Part shown: positions 55,561 to 64,000 of the stretch, piece by piece
How the letters are laid out: every line of letters begins with the position of its first letter
Numbering within the stretch: the first letter of the stretch is position 1
Origin: Novipirellula caenicola
GTDB taxonomy: Bacteria > Planctomycetota > Planctomycetia > Pirellulales > Pirellulaceae
Reading direction: 5' to 3'
NCBI RefSeq assembly: GCF_039545035.1
Contig: NZ_BAABRO010000011.1
Span: 235,780-299,779, forward strand
Length of the DNA stretch: 64,000 nucleotides
Notes under the pieces: model-generated
What the model saw: the letters and a program-made list of their open reading frames with translations, nothing else
Databases searched by the model: none
Told to the model about the DNA's origin: nothing
Program-made: the position numbers and the translations under genes

Positions 55561-55597
55561 GGTGGCAGCGGTGCGGTAGGCGAGCGGGCGTCGCAGG

Positions 55598-56158
55598 TCA
55601 GTCTTGTTTCAGTTTGTCGCGGAATACCTCGGTGAACTTTTCCACCTTGGGCCGAATCACGGCTTGGCAGTAGCCTTGGTTTCCGTGTTCGTTGAAGTAA
55701 TTGTGGTGGTCGGCTTCGGCGGCATAGAATTTTGTGAATTCGCTGATCTCGGTCACGATCGGGGCTGAGAAGACCCCCGCTTCGTCGAGTTTTTGCTTGA
55801 AGTGTTCCGCCTGCTGTTTTTGTGATTCGCTGTGATAGAAAATCACGGATCGGTACTGCGTGCCGACATCGGCGCCTTGGCGGTTGAGCGTCGTGGGGTC
55901 ATGGGTTTTCCAAAACACTTCCAATAGCTCCTCAAAGCTAATCACGCTGGGGTCAAATTGGATTTGGATGACCTCGGCGTGTCCGGTCGTGCCGGTACAG
56001 ACCTGTTTGTAGGTGGGATTGTCGACGTCGCCACCGGAGTAGCCTGACATCACCTGTTGGACGCCCGCGAGTCGTTGAAAGATGGCTTCGGTGCACCAAA
56101 AGCAGCCATTGCCAAAGGTCGCCAATTGGAGCGACGGATTATCTGCATTTGTCATCAT
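55598..56158 (-). CDS. msrA: Peptide methionine sulfoxide reductase A
   Basis: 186 residues. The catalytic motif GNGCFWCTEAIFQRL has the nucleophilic Cys in GCFWC. The MSGYSGGDVDNPTYKQVC segment, the FWKTHDPTTLNRQGADVGTQYRS block and GYCQAVIRPKV (resolving Cys) are typical. It reduces S-methionine sulfoxide in proteins using thioredoxin. Cytoplasmic: no signal peptide. It is 37 bases upstream of selO, so both are likely transcribed together. The length and motif order are those of a standard MsrA without a fused MsrB. Confidence 0.95.
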   Translation of the reverse strand: MMTNADNPSLQLATFGNGCFWCTEAIFQRLAGVQQVMSGYSGGDVDNPTYKQVCTGTTGHAEVIQIQFDPSVISFEELLEVFWKTHDPTTLNRQGADVGTQYRSVIFYHSESQKQQAEHFKQKLDEAGVFSAPIVTEISEFTKFYAAEADHHNYFNEHGNQGYCQAVIRPKVEKFTEVFRDKLKQD

Positions 56159-56829
56159 TCAAACCCAGTTTGCTGAAAGTAAATCTTGCTGGTTGTGGGA
56201 GGGCGAGGGCCCGTATGTAACCGGTATATCCGAGATCGCTTCTCGCCCTTGTCTCGCGCCCCAGGATCATCGTGAGACTGTCTTCTGTGATTTTAGGCGA
56301 CAAGCAACCCCCCGCAGTGACGTCGTGGCGGTTCTGTATTCCGCCCAAAAGCGACCAATCATGATGCGTTGATTCGCTCGGCAACCGGTCCCCATGACAA
56401 TGTCAACTGCCGTGGTGCCACTAGCGTGCTGCGAAGACCAAGAAAAGTCAACGAGTCGAGCGTCGAAGAAGCCCGTTCAGCCAAGAAGCCCGTCCAGCCA
56501 AGAACCGTTACGGCAGCGCCCCTTATAGTGGAACCCGTCAACGGCTTGTTGTTTTAGTCGTACGATGGACTTCCTAGTCCGTCGAATCCACCATTGACGG
56601 ACTAGGAAGTCCATCCTACACCCCTTGCCGCAGGAAACTTCACTAAGTCAACCAGCCGTCTAGAGCGGGTTGAGATTCGGTAAAGAGTTGACGTGAATTG
56701 CGTTACCAGCGACGTCGAGTGGGGCAAAGTTGCATCAAGCGACCCCGACGCAGCGAACGCAAAGACGGTGACGAATTTGTTGTCACCGAACCCACGTGCT
56801 TGTACGTTGCCGCAAACCCATTTTCGAGC
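56159..56829. other. Long intergenic region with a palindromic element and short direct repeat
   Basis: About 670 bases. Two near-identical copies of an AAGAAGCCCGT.CAGCC unit lie at about 56467-56500, and copy 3 of the 119-bp element at 56541-56659. No gene is supported; several 60-90 codon frames lack features. Confidence 0.4.
56541..56659 (+). repeat. 119-bp inverted-repeat element, copy 3 (MITE-like)
   Basis: Left end ACGGCTTGTTGTTTTAG and right end CTAAGTCAACCAGCCGT (two mismatches). The inner stem and loop match copy 2 in the same orientation. It is 119 bases long. Confidence 0.92.
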
Positions 56830-57942
56830 TCAATCGCTGTGGTGGCTCATGTCATTGACAAACGATTCAATCCGGAAGCGGTTTTTTAATTGCAACAGCG
56901 CTAGTGTCTCGCTGACAATCCGGCGACTCTCTTCGCCATCAAGTAGCAGTAGGTCGATGTAGCTTTCGTTCAATCCAAACGCTCCACCGAGTGTTTGACC
57001 GCTGAGTTCTTTGCGAAGCGAATCGCTCAAGATGTCTTCGATGTTAGCGCGAACATCGGATTGTTGGCCATCGGGGAAAATCGAGCCATCGATGGCAACG
57101 TAGACCAGTTCCGCGCCGGTGTTTTGCAGTGGATCTTCATCAAGTTTGCCCTCGTTATCGATACAGTCAAACACCAGCTGGGGAATCAAGCTTGATCCGA
57201 TCACCGTATCGCCTCGCGGTGACGGCTTGTTCTCGCGCAACTGATAAACGGTATAGGTCTCAAGCGGCGGCAGTTTCTCCCACTGGTGATACGTGTTGAC
57301 TTGTGAGATGAATTCGGGCAGCTCCGAAAGCGACCGCGTGTAGCTGTCCGGGGTGAATGGTTCGATCTTGATTTGGCCCAGCCACATCTGGGTGCCGAAT
57401 TCACCAAGCACTTCATCGACCAGCAGGAACAGGATGGTGAAGTGTTTTGTTTTAGGAACGGACTGGAGCGCAGGATGCCAGGCGACGATATCGATCTTTT
57501 GCCGTTCGTCATCGACTTGGGTGCGAACTTGGAAGCTATCCACGTCGACTCGCTTGCCATTGTCGACAGCGATCGCGAATCCTTTGACGAATCCAGCGGG
57601 AGTGGCTTGGCGAGAGGCATGGAAAGTCCATTTGGGAATCTCCGGAGCGCATTGCCGCCAATACTCCGCCAGCAGTTGTTTGGCGACCTGGCCTTCGCCG
57701 GAGAGTGTGAACGAGTGTCCGCCATTCTCACCGGGGCCAAACACCCAGCTTAGACCGGGCAGCGTCGCTTCGCAGAACTCGGCGACCTCGTCGACCAGAT
57801 CGCCGCATTGGCCAGCTTCGATGGTTTGATAGAAACGTTCCGCGACCGTGGGATACCATTGCCAAAATTTGGACACGCGTTGTTTAAACGTTTGCGTTTG
57901 TAAATCTTGGTCAACCGAGTCCGTCACAACACCATCCTGCAT
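56830..57942 (-). CDS. Orphan cytoplasmic protein, unknown
   Basis: 370 residues, with no signal peptide or membrane segment. Acidic and Trp/Phe-rich, the N-terminal part (KFWQWYPTVAERFYQTIE ... SWVFGPGENGGHSFTLSG) resembles small bacterial proteins of unknown function that may be immunity-type or scaffold proteins. A central block (KHFTILFLLVDEVLGEFG) and a C-terminal part (NRFRIESFVNDMSHHSD) are not recognised. No motif of known enzymes is seen. It stands between the 119-bp element and an intergenic region with a promoter on the other strand. The reading frame is long and the composition is protein-like, so it is probably real. Confidence 0.6.
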   Translation of the reverse strand: MQDGVVTDSVDQDLQTQTFKQRVSKFWQWYPTVAERFYQTIEAGQCGDLVDEVAEFCEATLPGLSWVFGPGENGGHSFTLSGEGQVAKQLLAEYWRQCAPEIPKWTFHASRQATPAGFVKGFAIAVDNGKRVDVDSFQVRTQVDDERQKIDIVAWHPALQSVPKTKHFTILFLLVDEVLGEFGTQMWLGQIKIEPFTPDSYTRSLSELPEFISQVNTYHQWEKLPPLETYTVYQLRENKPSPRGDTVIGSSLIPQLVFDCIDNEGKLDEDPLQNTGAELVYVAIDGSIFPDGQQSDVRANIEDILSDSLRKELSGQTLGGAFGLNESYIDLLLLDGEESRRIVSETLALLQLKNRFRIESFVNDMSHHSD

Positions 57943-58340
57943 GTAAAAAGAAGAATTAAAGTCAAGCGTTCGGCGGAAGTGTTTTGGGACAGCTTAGGCC
58001 CGCGTTACGCATTGGGTTCCGTTAGTCTACGTCACCAGCCCGCCCCCGTCGAATTCCGCCTTCCCGCGTCACGCTTGATAGATAAAACAACTGCCAAGAT
58101 GGGACACGAAAAAGGCATCGTCGATCCTAGCTTGTGATCGTCGCTGAAATGTTCCGTTCTTTTGGCTGGCATCCTCGCTGCATCGGGCGTCGGATCACAT
58201 AAAGGGGGGGCTTAATTTGTGGTCCCATCAAGAAAACCGTAATGGATACGGAGCAAGACTTGTGCGTGAAGGTCGCAAGCGAAGTGCATCGCAGGAGGTC
58301 ATGCTTTTCATCGACGAGCGAGACGTTGAGTCACAATTGC

Positions 58341-58370
58341 TTGCGTCGACGTTTGGGGCTGCTGTATAAT
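58341..58370 (+). promoter_or_regulatory. Promoter with consensus -10, embedded in a dyad
   Basis: TTGCGT (58341-58346), 18 bases, TATAAT (58365-58370). The dyad GGCTG (58357-58361) / CAGCC (58371-58375) brackets the -10 box and could bind a repressor or shape the DNA. The transcript would start near 58377 and run to the 58516 gene. Confidence 0.6.
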
Positions 58371-58382
58371 CAGCCGAGAAAA

Positions 58383-58398
58383 TGATCGACGTCGATCA
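58383..58398 (+). promoter_or_regulatory. Perfect 16-bp palindrome downstream of the promoter
   Basis: TGATCGACGTCGATCA is symmetrical without a loop, sitting about 6-20 bases past the predicted transcription start. This is a position where a bound dimer would block initiation or elongation. It is a candidate operator for the 58516 gene. Confidence 0.5.
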
Positions 58399-58515
58399 GC
58401 GTACTTAAAATCAATGTGCCGCAATTTGCGGTTCGTTTGAAATGGCTCAGCTTAATAACCGAGTGGTTTGCTCTGCATGAACGGCAGAGCGTTGACGAAA
58501 ATGGAGACGTAAACG

Positions 58516-58881
58516 ATGTCCGCTGACTTTTGCCTTCGGTGTGATCCGCCTGTCGAAGGGCTTGATAGTGATCCCGAGTTCCCCGACTTGTCCTGGACTT
58601 ATCCTTATCTCGACAAGCTGTCTGAAAAGTTGGGGCTCGTCCAACTAGGCAAGTACGTGTTCGATGAAGAGGATGAAGCAGACGATTGGCTCGACGCCGA
58701 GGTCGCGATTCGTGACATCGATAGTTTGGTTGATCGTCTGGTAGGGATGAAAGACCGCGAATTCTGCAAAGAATACCCTGATGCCCGAGTCAAAGCCGTC
58801 CGCGACCTAGCCGGAATGAGGTGGTACCTTCAAGAGGCTTGTCGCAACAACCGAAAAATTCAGTTCATGTATTTTTCGTAA
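58516..58881 (+). CDS. Small acidic orphan protein, unknown
   Basis: 121 residues, rich in Asp/Glu (DEEDEADDWLDAEVAIRDID), with no signal peptide or membrane segment. The N-terminus has Cys7, Cys10-type residues (FCLRCD). Helical character is likely in the second half (LVDRLVGMKDREF, VRDLAGMRWYLQEACRNNR). I recognise no family. A good promoter with a palindromic operator precedes it, which supports a regulated gene. The acidic nature could mimic DNA or serve as an antitoxin or immunity protein, but nothing proves it. Confidence 0.6.
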   Translation: MSADFCLRCDPPVEGLDSDPEFPDLSWTYPYLDKLSEKLGLVQLGKYVFDEEDEADDWLDAEVAIRDIDSLVDRLVGMKDREFCKEYPDARVKAVRDLAGMRWYLQEACRNNRKIQFMYFS

Positions 58882-59150
58882 TCTGCTTGCCGTGGAATCC
58901 ACTTTAGAAATCATGGAATACGCCTGGTTGTTTGTCTGCCTGACGGCGACAAGTCGCCCGTAGACACTTCTTGTCTCGATGGATTATCTCGAAGTAGCGG
59001 AGCGACTTTGGTGGGGGCTTTGGCAAGAAGGTGAATGAAAACGCTTTTGATATTCCCACCAGCTCCGCACCGCGCTAAAGCGAACACGATGCGGCGTTGA
59101 GTATCGGCGACATTAGAAATGCCCCGTATCGGTGAGCTGTTGCAAAGCAA

Positions 59151-59744
59151 CTACAGCGCTGCCAGGATTTCTTCGCTGGTGGCGCGGCCGCGGTGGGTTT
59201 CGCTGACCTTTGTGTAGCGGATTTTGCCTGATTCGTCGATCACCAACGTCGTGGGATAGGCGGTCTCGTTGGTGGCGTTCCAGCGTAATCCATAGAGATT
59301 CGTGAAGGCGTAGTCGGGATCCAACAACATCGTCAGCGGCTTGGGCAACTTCGTGCCTTGCAGGAAATCGTCCGCGTGCTGGCCGAGCTGCATTTTTGCA
59401 CCAGGGTAAATCAACAGCACTCGCGCGTTTTTCGCTGCAAACTTGTCCGCGTTTTTGATGATGTTGCCCACCTGTGCCGAACACGCCGGACACTGGCGTC
59501 CGGGAAAACCGCGCAGCACCACGACGACGACCGGGCCGTTCGCGTTGACTTGGCTCAGTTGAACGTCGCCCGACAATTCGCCAGCAATCGCGTGCAACTG
59601 AAAGTCTTTGGCTTGAGTGCCGGGGGCCAGCGTCGTTTTTGCATTGGCAACGGGATCCCGTGTGGTTGACTGTGCTGCGGCGGGGACGGCAAACGTGGTG
59701 CAAATGGCCAAGGCAGCCATGGCAAGTGTGGGGACGATCTTCAT
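59151..59744 (-). CDS. Exported AhpC/TSA-family peroxiredoxin
   Basis: 197 residues from ATG 59744; the open frame reaches upstream but this start gives a signal peptide (MKIVPTLAMAALAIC ... AAA). The thioredoxin-fold active site is VVLRGFPGRQCPACSAQVG (Cys85 and Cys88), with PDYAFTNLYGLRW and TLVIDESGKIRYTKVSETHRG later. The CPAC pair at the peroxidatic position suggests a BCP/TlpA-like thiol peroxidase or reductase acting outside the cytoplasm. It is a single gene, not next to a thioredoxin. The exact electron donor is unknown. Confidence 0.85.
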   Translation of the reverse strand: MKIVPTLAMAALAICTTFAVPAAAQSTTRDPVANAKTTLAPGTQAKDFQLHAIAGELSGDVQLSQVNANGPVVVVVLRGFPGRQCPACSAQVGNIIKNADKFAAKNARVLLIYPGAKMQLGQHADDFLQGTKLPKPLTMLLDPDYAFTNLYGLRWNATNETAYPTTLVIDESGKIRYTKVSETHRGRATSEEILAAL

Positions 59745-60022
59745 CAAGCAAAACCTTTGTGAACACGTGTTGAGGATGCAGACTCCGGTGCGGAGCCAAC
59801 GGTAATAAGCCAAGGGGCGAACCGCATCGATTCTTCTACCCCAATGATCACCCACGATCACGCTCCGCCACCTAGCCCAACAAACACAGATCGCAGTGAT
59901 GTTCGTCGCAGCAAAAAAACAGACCGTCAAAATTTGCGGCGGTGCTATCAACCCGCTAAATTAACGAAAACTCGCTTTCCCACTCTCCTTGTCTCTCCCC
60001 TGGCCTGAACCGAAAGCTCTTT

Positions 60023-60820
60023 ATGCCGACCACGATCAATGGTATTGGGACGCAATACTACGGAAAGAAGCATCCGCGGATCTATCATGATCGATGTGAT
60101 TCGTGTGGCAGCCATTGTCAGATGACCGATTATGAAACCGGTTACTATTTTGTCGTCTTGTTCATCCCGCTGATTCCGATGGGCAAGAAGCAGATTCTTG
60201 GTGACTGTTCCAATTGTCGTCGTCACCGCGTGATGCCGCTGCATCAATGGAATCAACTTCGCGAAGAGGCGATTGATACGGGGATGGCAAAGCTTGCCGA
60301 AGCACCGGATGAACCGCAGCGGGCGATCGAGTTGCTGGGGACGTTGACGGTGTTCAATCGGCCTGAGGAGGCGATGGATTTGGCGTCGGCGACGTTGAAT
60401 TCGCATCAAGACGATATCGATGTCCAATTGGGGATCGGTGGATGGTACGAGAACCAGGGACGCAAAGCAGAGGCGGAGGAATGTTTCCAACGAGCGATCG
60501 AACTGGATCCGGAGTATCCGCCCTGCGTTCGCATCGCGGCCATCAACTTACTAGAAGCGGGCCAACCCAAGGCGGCCGGTCAGCAGATGGAGTCACTGCG
60601 GCATCCTTCGCCGAATTACGAACCCGCATTGTTTTTGATGTTGGCTCAATCGTATGCCGGCACAGGCGACCACGAAGCGGCGCTGCGAGAATACGCCGAC
60701 GTGTTTGCCAATGTGCCCGAGGCGGCCACCGACAAAGCGATCCGCAAGCAGGTCAAGAAATCAGAAAAGTCGCTCGGCCGGTCCGATTCGATTTTGCCCC
60801 GAAAAGGCTTGTTTGGCTAA
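60023..60820 (+). CDS. Zinc-ribbon/TPR protein
   Basis: 265 residues. The N-terminal zinc ribbon has Cys25-x2-Cys28 (RCDSCG) and Cys62-x2-Cys65 (DCSNCRRHR), enclosing a short hydrophobic segment YYFVVLFIPLIPMGKKQ that looks like a membrane contact or a re-entrant strand. The rest is TPR-like: NRPEEAMDLASATLNSH, WYENQGRKAEAEECFQRAIELDPEYP and YAGTGDHEAALREYADVFAN. It probably binds partner proteins. No enzyme motif is present. It lies upstream of pgi with a REPIN-like element between. Location unclear: cytoplasmic or membrane-associated. Confidence 0.75.
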   Translation: MPTTINGIGTQYYGKKHPRIYHDRCDSCGSHCQMTDYETGYYFVVLFIPLIPMGKKQILGDCSNCRRHRVMPLHQWNQLREEAIDTGMAKLAEAPDEPQRAIELLGTLTVFNRPEEAMDLASATLNSHQDDIDVQLGIGGWYENQGRKAEAEECFQRAIELDPEYPPCVRIAAINLLEAGQPKAAGQQMESLRHPSPNYEPALFLMLAQSYAGTGDHEAALREYADVFANVPEAATDKAIRKQVKKSEKSLGRSDSILPRKGLFG

Positions 60821-60821
60821 T

Positions 60822-60907
60822 TGTCGCTGATCGCTCCGCGATCTTGGCGTTTTGCGTCCTAACTTATCGGCCATGAACTCGTTTTGATCGCGGAGCGATC
60901 AACGACA
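60822..60907. repeat. REPIN-like inverted pair
   Basis: Two 22-bp arms (60822-60843 and 60886-60907, one mismatch) in inverted orientation, 42 bases apart. Each is itself a hairpin: GATCGC-TCC-GCGATC (60829-60843) and GATCGC-GGA-GCGATC (60886-60900). It lies just after the TPR gene. Confidence 0.85.
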
Positions 60908-61006
60908 TTAAAAAACTGGGGGTACCCAAGGTTCCCTGGCTGTGAATCTTCGTAGAGAATGAGGGCGACCACTTTACGAACATGATTCATCGAAGGATTT
61001 TTTGGG

Positions 61007-62644
61007 ATGAGTACCAGCACTGCCGCTCACGGTCTGACTTCTCGCGACGCCTACCAAGCTCTGCAATCACATCACGCGGAAATTAAGGACAAACATCTCC
61101 GTGAGTGGTTTGCCGAAGATCCTCAGCGAGCCCAGACGCTCAGCATCGAAGCACTCGGGTTGTACCTCGACTACTCGAAGAACCGAATCACGTCACAAAC
61201 CGTGCAATTGTTGGTTGCGTTGGCGGAATCCGCGAACTTGAAAGATCGCATCGAAGCGATGTTCACGGGCGAAAAGATCAACACGACCGAGGATCGGGCG
61301 GTGCTGCATACCGCACTGCGTGCCCCACGTGATGCCAAGATCGAATTCGAAGGCGAAAACGTGGTGCCCGATGTGCACGCGGTACTCGACAAGATGGCGG
61401 CGTTTTGTGACCGCGTGACCAGCGGCCAGTGGAAAGGGCACACCGGCAAGAAAATTCGCAATGTCGTTAACGTCGGGATCGGTGGATCCGATCTTGGCCC
61501 TGTGATGGCGTACGAGGCGCTGCGTTATTACAGCAATCGTGAACTCAATTTCCGCTTCGTTTCCAACGTCGACGGTACCGATTTCGCCGAGGCGACTCAG
61601 GATCTCGATCCGTCCGAAACGCTGTTCATCGTGGCCTCTAAAACGTTCACGACTCAAGAAACGATGACCAATGCCCGCACCGCCCGCACTTGGTTGCTGT
61701 CGGGACTCGGCGGTGACGAGTCGGCGGTGGCGAAACATTTTGTGGCGGTTTCGACCAACGCAGACGAAGTTGCGAAATTCGGCATCGATACTGAAAACAT
61801 GTTCGGATTTTGGGATTGGGTCGGCGGTCGCTATTCCATGGATTCGGCGATCGGGTTGTCCACGATGCTGGCGATTGGTCCCAATAACTTTCGTGACATG
61901 CTTGGCGGGTTCCATGAGATGGACGTGCACTTTCGCACCGCGCCACTTGCGCAGAACCTGCCCGCACTGATGGGACTGCTGAACGTTTGGTACACCAACT
62001 TTTTTGATGTGAAAACGGTTGCGGTGCTGCCCTATGATCAATACCTAAAACGCTTCCCCGCGTACTTGCAGCAATTGACGATGGAGAGCAACGGGAAATC
62101 GACCACGCTTTCGGGCGACCGCGTCGACTATGACACCTGTCCGATTTTCTGGGGGGAACCGGGGACCAATGGCCAGCACTCGTTTTACCAATTGATTCAT
62201 CAAGGCACGCATTTGATCCCTTGCGACTTCATCGCGTTCTGCAAATCGCTAAATCCGCTGGGCGATCATCAAGACATCTTGATGGCCAATGTGATCGCAC
62301 AAGGCGAAGCGTTGGCGATGGGCAAAACTGCGGAAGAGGTCAAGAGCGAGGGGACGGCGGATGAATTGGTGCCGCACCGCGTGTTCGAAGGCAACCGTCC
62401 GTCCAACACAATCTTTATCGAGCAGTTGACACCCAATGTGCTGGGTAAACTGATCGCACTGTACGAACACAGCACGTACACGCAAGGCGTGATTTGGGAT
62501 ATCGATTCGTTTGACCAATGGGGTGTTGAACTTGGCAAAGTGCTAGCCAAAAAGATCATGCCCGAATTGCAATCCGCTGACGCGGCGCTGTCGCACGATA
62601 GTTCCACCAATGGATTGATCCAGCGTTATCGCCAATGGAAATAA
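61007..62644 (+). CDS. pgi: Glucose-6-phosphate isomerase
   Basis: 545 residues. Signature blocks: [90 protein letters not shown] and [26 protein letters not shown]. Conserved catalytic Glu, His and Lys positions lie in the last four. It interconverts glucose 6-phosphate and fructose 6-phosphate in the cytoplasm. AAGGA about 8 bases upstream of ATG 61007 fits the start. It is followed after 10 bases by an LpxH-like gene in the same direction. Confidence 0.96.
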   Translation: MSTSTAAHGLTSRDAYQALQSHHAEIKDKHLREWFAEDPQRAQTLSIEALGLYLDYSKNRITSQTVQLLVALAESANLKDRIEAMFTGEKINTTEDRAVLHTALRAPRDAKIEFEGENVVPDVHAVLDKMAAFCDRVTSGQWKGHTGKKIRNVVNVGIGGSDLGPVMAYEALRYYSNRELNFRFVSNVDGTDFAEATQDLDPSETLFIVASKTFTTQETMTNARTARTWLLSGLGGDESAVAKHFVAVSTNADEVAKFGIDTENMFGFWDWVGGRYSMDSAIGLSTMLAIGPNNFRDMLGGFHEMDVHFRTAPLAQNLPALMGLLNVWYTNFFDVKTVAVLPYDQYLKRFPAYLQQLTMESNGKSTTLSGDRVDYDTCPIFWGEPGTNGQHSFYQLIHQGTHLIPCDFIAFCKSLNPLGDHQDILMANVIAQGEALAMGKTAEEVKSEGTADELVPHRVFEGNRPSNTIFIEQLTPNVLGKLIALYEHSTYTQGVIWDIDSFDQWGVELGKVLAKKIMPELQSADAALSHDSSTNGLIQRYRQWK

Positions 62645-62654
62645 GGCAACGAAC

Positions 62655-63404
62655 ATGATCCACACTTGGCCTCGCGATCAAATGCCCAAGCAAGCGGTGT
62701 TTATCTCGGATTTGCACTTGATGAGCACGCGGAGCACGGCAGAGCAGCATCACACTCAGATTGCCTCGTTGATCGAGCGTAACGAGATGGTGGTCTGGGG
62801 TGGCGATTTGTTCGATTTCCGATGGTCGCGTTTTTCCAGCGAGATCGAGGCGGTCGACTTTTCGCTCGATTACTTGCAGCAGTGGCGAAATGACTATCCC
62901 GACAAGCAATTCGTTTTCTTGTGCGGGAACCATGACGCCAGTCCGTTGTTTTTGCGAGAGTTGCGACAGCAGACCGACTCGGAGTCGAATTTTACGTTTG
63001 CCGGTGACGTGCTTCGCATCGGCGACACGGTGATGCTGCACGGCGATCAAATCGAAGGCCGCGGGACAATGCAGCGTTTTGAGAGCTACCGTAAGAAGTG
63101 GGCCGACAAGAAGCGAGCGGCGTTATGGCGGTTCGCCGGATATGATGCGATCGTCGCAGCGCGGGCGCATAAAGTCGCCGCGGCGTTGGCACATCGCAAC
63201 AAAATGGCGATTCGAAAACTGAACCGATTTCTAGAGCTGCACGACTTGGGGCCTGACAGCGGGACGCGGCGTGTGGTGTTCGGTCACACGCATCGTTTGA
63301 TCGGTGGTTTCGAGCACGAGCAAATGCAATTCTTCAACGGCGGCGCCGCGATTCGTCACGTCCCGTTCCGCCCCGTAGAAATCGAGCTCGACGCTCCCGC
63401 CTAG
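62655..63404 (+). CDS. Calcineurin-like phosphoesterase, LpxH (UDP-2,3-diacylglucosamine diphosphatase) type
   Basis: 249 residues (ATG 62682 is an alternative start). Metal motifs: SDLHL (18-22), GGDLFDF (49-55), CGNHDAS (90-96), MLHGD (127-131) and FGHTHRL (209-215). The DLHL ... GNHD ... GHTH pattern and the length match LpxH-type enzymes of lipid A synthesis, which cleave UDP-2,3-diacylglucosamine at the inner membrane face. The 10-base gap to pgi indicates cotranscription. Relatives act on other nucleotide sugars, so LpxH is the best guess, not certain. Confidence 0.82.
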   Translation: MIHTWPRDQMPKQAVFISDLHLMSTRSTAEQHHTQIASLIERNEMVVWGGDLFDFRWSRFSSEIEAVDFSLDYLQQWRNDYPDKQFVFLCGNHDASPLFLRELRQQTDSESNFTFAGDVLRIGDTVMLHGDQIEGRGTMQRFESYRKKWADKKRAALWRFAGYDAIVAARAHKVAAALAHRNKMAIRKLNRFLELHDLGPDSGTRRVVFGHTHRLIGGFEHEQMQFFNGGAAIRHVPFRPVEIELDAPA

Positions 63405-63450
63405 CAGGCGACTTCTGCGATTGTGGTTCGAGCGTGGCGGGAAATAGATT

Positions 63451-63875
63451 TCACCTCCCCGCTGGGGAGGTCAGAGTCGGCGGCAGCCGGCTCTGGGTGG
63501 GGCTCGTTGTGTTAGAAATGGACCGTGCCAGCATGGCTTCACCAACCCTCCCCGACCGCATCCTGCGGCCGACCCTCCCGGAGGGAGGGTGGGTTAGATT
63601 CACCTCCCCTTTGGGGAGGTCAGGGCCGGCGGCAGCCGGCTCTGGGTGGGGCTCGTTGTATTGGAAATGGACCGTGCCAGCATGCTTTCACCAACCCTCC
63701 CCGACCGCATCCTGCGGTCGACCCTCCCGGAGGGAGGATAAAGCCGATTTCACCTCCCCTTTGGGGAGGTCAGAGTCGGCGGCAGCCGGCTCTGGGTGGG
63801 GCTCGCAGTGTTAGAAATGGACCGTGCCAACATGGTTTCACCAACCCTCCCCGACCGCATCCTGCGGCCGACCCT
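63451..63875. repeat. 149/150-bp tandem repeat array, three units
   Basis: The block TCACCTCCCC recurs at 63451, 63600 and 63750; the third unit is cut short at about 63875. Each unit carries several hairpins: ACCTCCCC-TTT-GGGGAGGT, GCCGGC-GGCA-GCCGGC and GACCGCA-TCC-TGCGGTC (for example 63703-63719). The overlapping frames of over 100 codons are repeat products, not genes. Confidence 0.93.
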
Positions 63876-64000
63876 AGTATATGATCGTTGTGGTGTTTCG
63901 ACTGGTTTTCACGTCGATTCGCTGTGATGACCTTTTCGCAGTCGCTCTGCGGAGAGGTCGCTGACTCACAGATCCGATCCGACCCCTCTCGGCCCCAGGC
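63876..64000. other. Window end, possible gene start
   Basis: An open plus-strand frame starts at ATG 63927 and runs off the edge (24 codons seen); too short to identify. No other feature. Confidence 0.2.

Larger units (their letters stand above)
57943..58515. other. Intergenic region with promoter and operator of the 121-aa gene
   Basis: About 570 bases between divergent genes. The plus-strand promoter and palindrome are listed separately. No gene is called. Confidence 0.4.

Noticed and set aside
61193..62041. 282-codon minus-strand frame inside pgi
   Set aside because: Antisense shadow of a firmly identified housekeeping gene.
63434..63884. Two overlapping frames of about 120 codons at the right end
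   Set aside because: Pro/Arg-rich products of the 149-bp tandem repeat.

Overview
The window looks like a chromosomal segment of a marine Pirellulaceae planctomycete, closest in style to Rhodopirellula or a relative. The reasons are family-level. It has an adjacent pair of a DUF1549/DUF1553 cytochrome-c-like protein and a Tat-exported DUF1501 protein. It also has a sulfatase with FG-GAP/sialidase-like and Na+ symporter neighbours, two Gfo/Idh/MocA oxidoreductases, SHD1, BON and zinc-ribbon/TPR proteins, long non-coding gaps, frequent GTG/TTG starts, and many short palindromic repeats. No rRNA, tRNA, phage or transposase gene was seen.

Layout. 1-8 kb: the 5' end of aceE (pyruvate dehydrogenase E1, cut by the window edge), an SDR whose catalytic Tyr is Phe, exported or membrane proteins (lipoprotein, double-BON protein, small membrane protein), a small metallophosphoesterase and a Gly-rich carboxypeptidase-regulatory-like protein. 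8.4-12.8 kb: a LuxE/PaaK-like adenylating enzyme followed by an aldehyde-dehydrogenase-superfamily enzyme (a possible two-protein carboxylate reductase), then a membrane-anchored cyclase-toroid protein. 13-15.5 kb: a compact signalling module of STAS protein, receiver-ATPase and receiver-SpoIIE phosphatase, which resembles an anti-sigma partner switch. 15.8-19.2 kb: an acyltransferase and an SHD1/beta-propeller plus HEAT-lipoprotein pair. 19.6-23.2 kb: an M20 amidohydrolase, an isochorismatase-like amidase and an OYE-type flavoenzyme, probably one amide/carbamoyl catabolic operon. 23.2-24.4 kb: a 140-bp tandem repeat array.

24.5-31.6 kb: a Gfo/Idh oxidoreductase, mfd, a fatty acid desaturase and a tandem DinB protein. 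31.6-37.1 kb: the DUF1501 and DUF1549/1553 pair, with a divergent PAS-AraC regulator that may be read from a leaderless mRNA. 37.2-44.5 kb: purB, an EamA exporter, a Tat-type Gfo/Idh, a DASS/SLC13 transporter and a GntR/FCD regulator. 44.9-53.6 kb: a tightly packed minus-strand catabolic operon (DapA/NanA-type aldolase, SSS symporter, sulfatase, FG-GAP/sialidase-like fusion, FGGY kinase) with two 4-nt ATGA overlaps. 54-64 kb: MsrA and SelO, two orphan proteins, a peroxiredoxin, a zinc-ribbon/TPR protein, pgi and an LpxH-like phosphoesterase, ending in a 149-bp repeat array.

The most unusual feature is the repeat landscape. There are three dispersed copies of a 119-bp inverted-repeat element (28998, 44752, 56541), a REPIN-like pair (60822-60907), the 140-bp array and the 149-bp array. 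All four families are built from hairpins with a TCC or GGA core in the loop.
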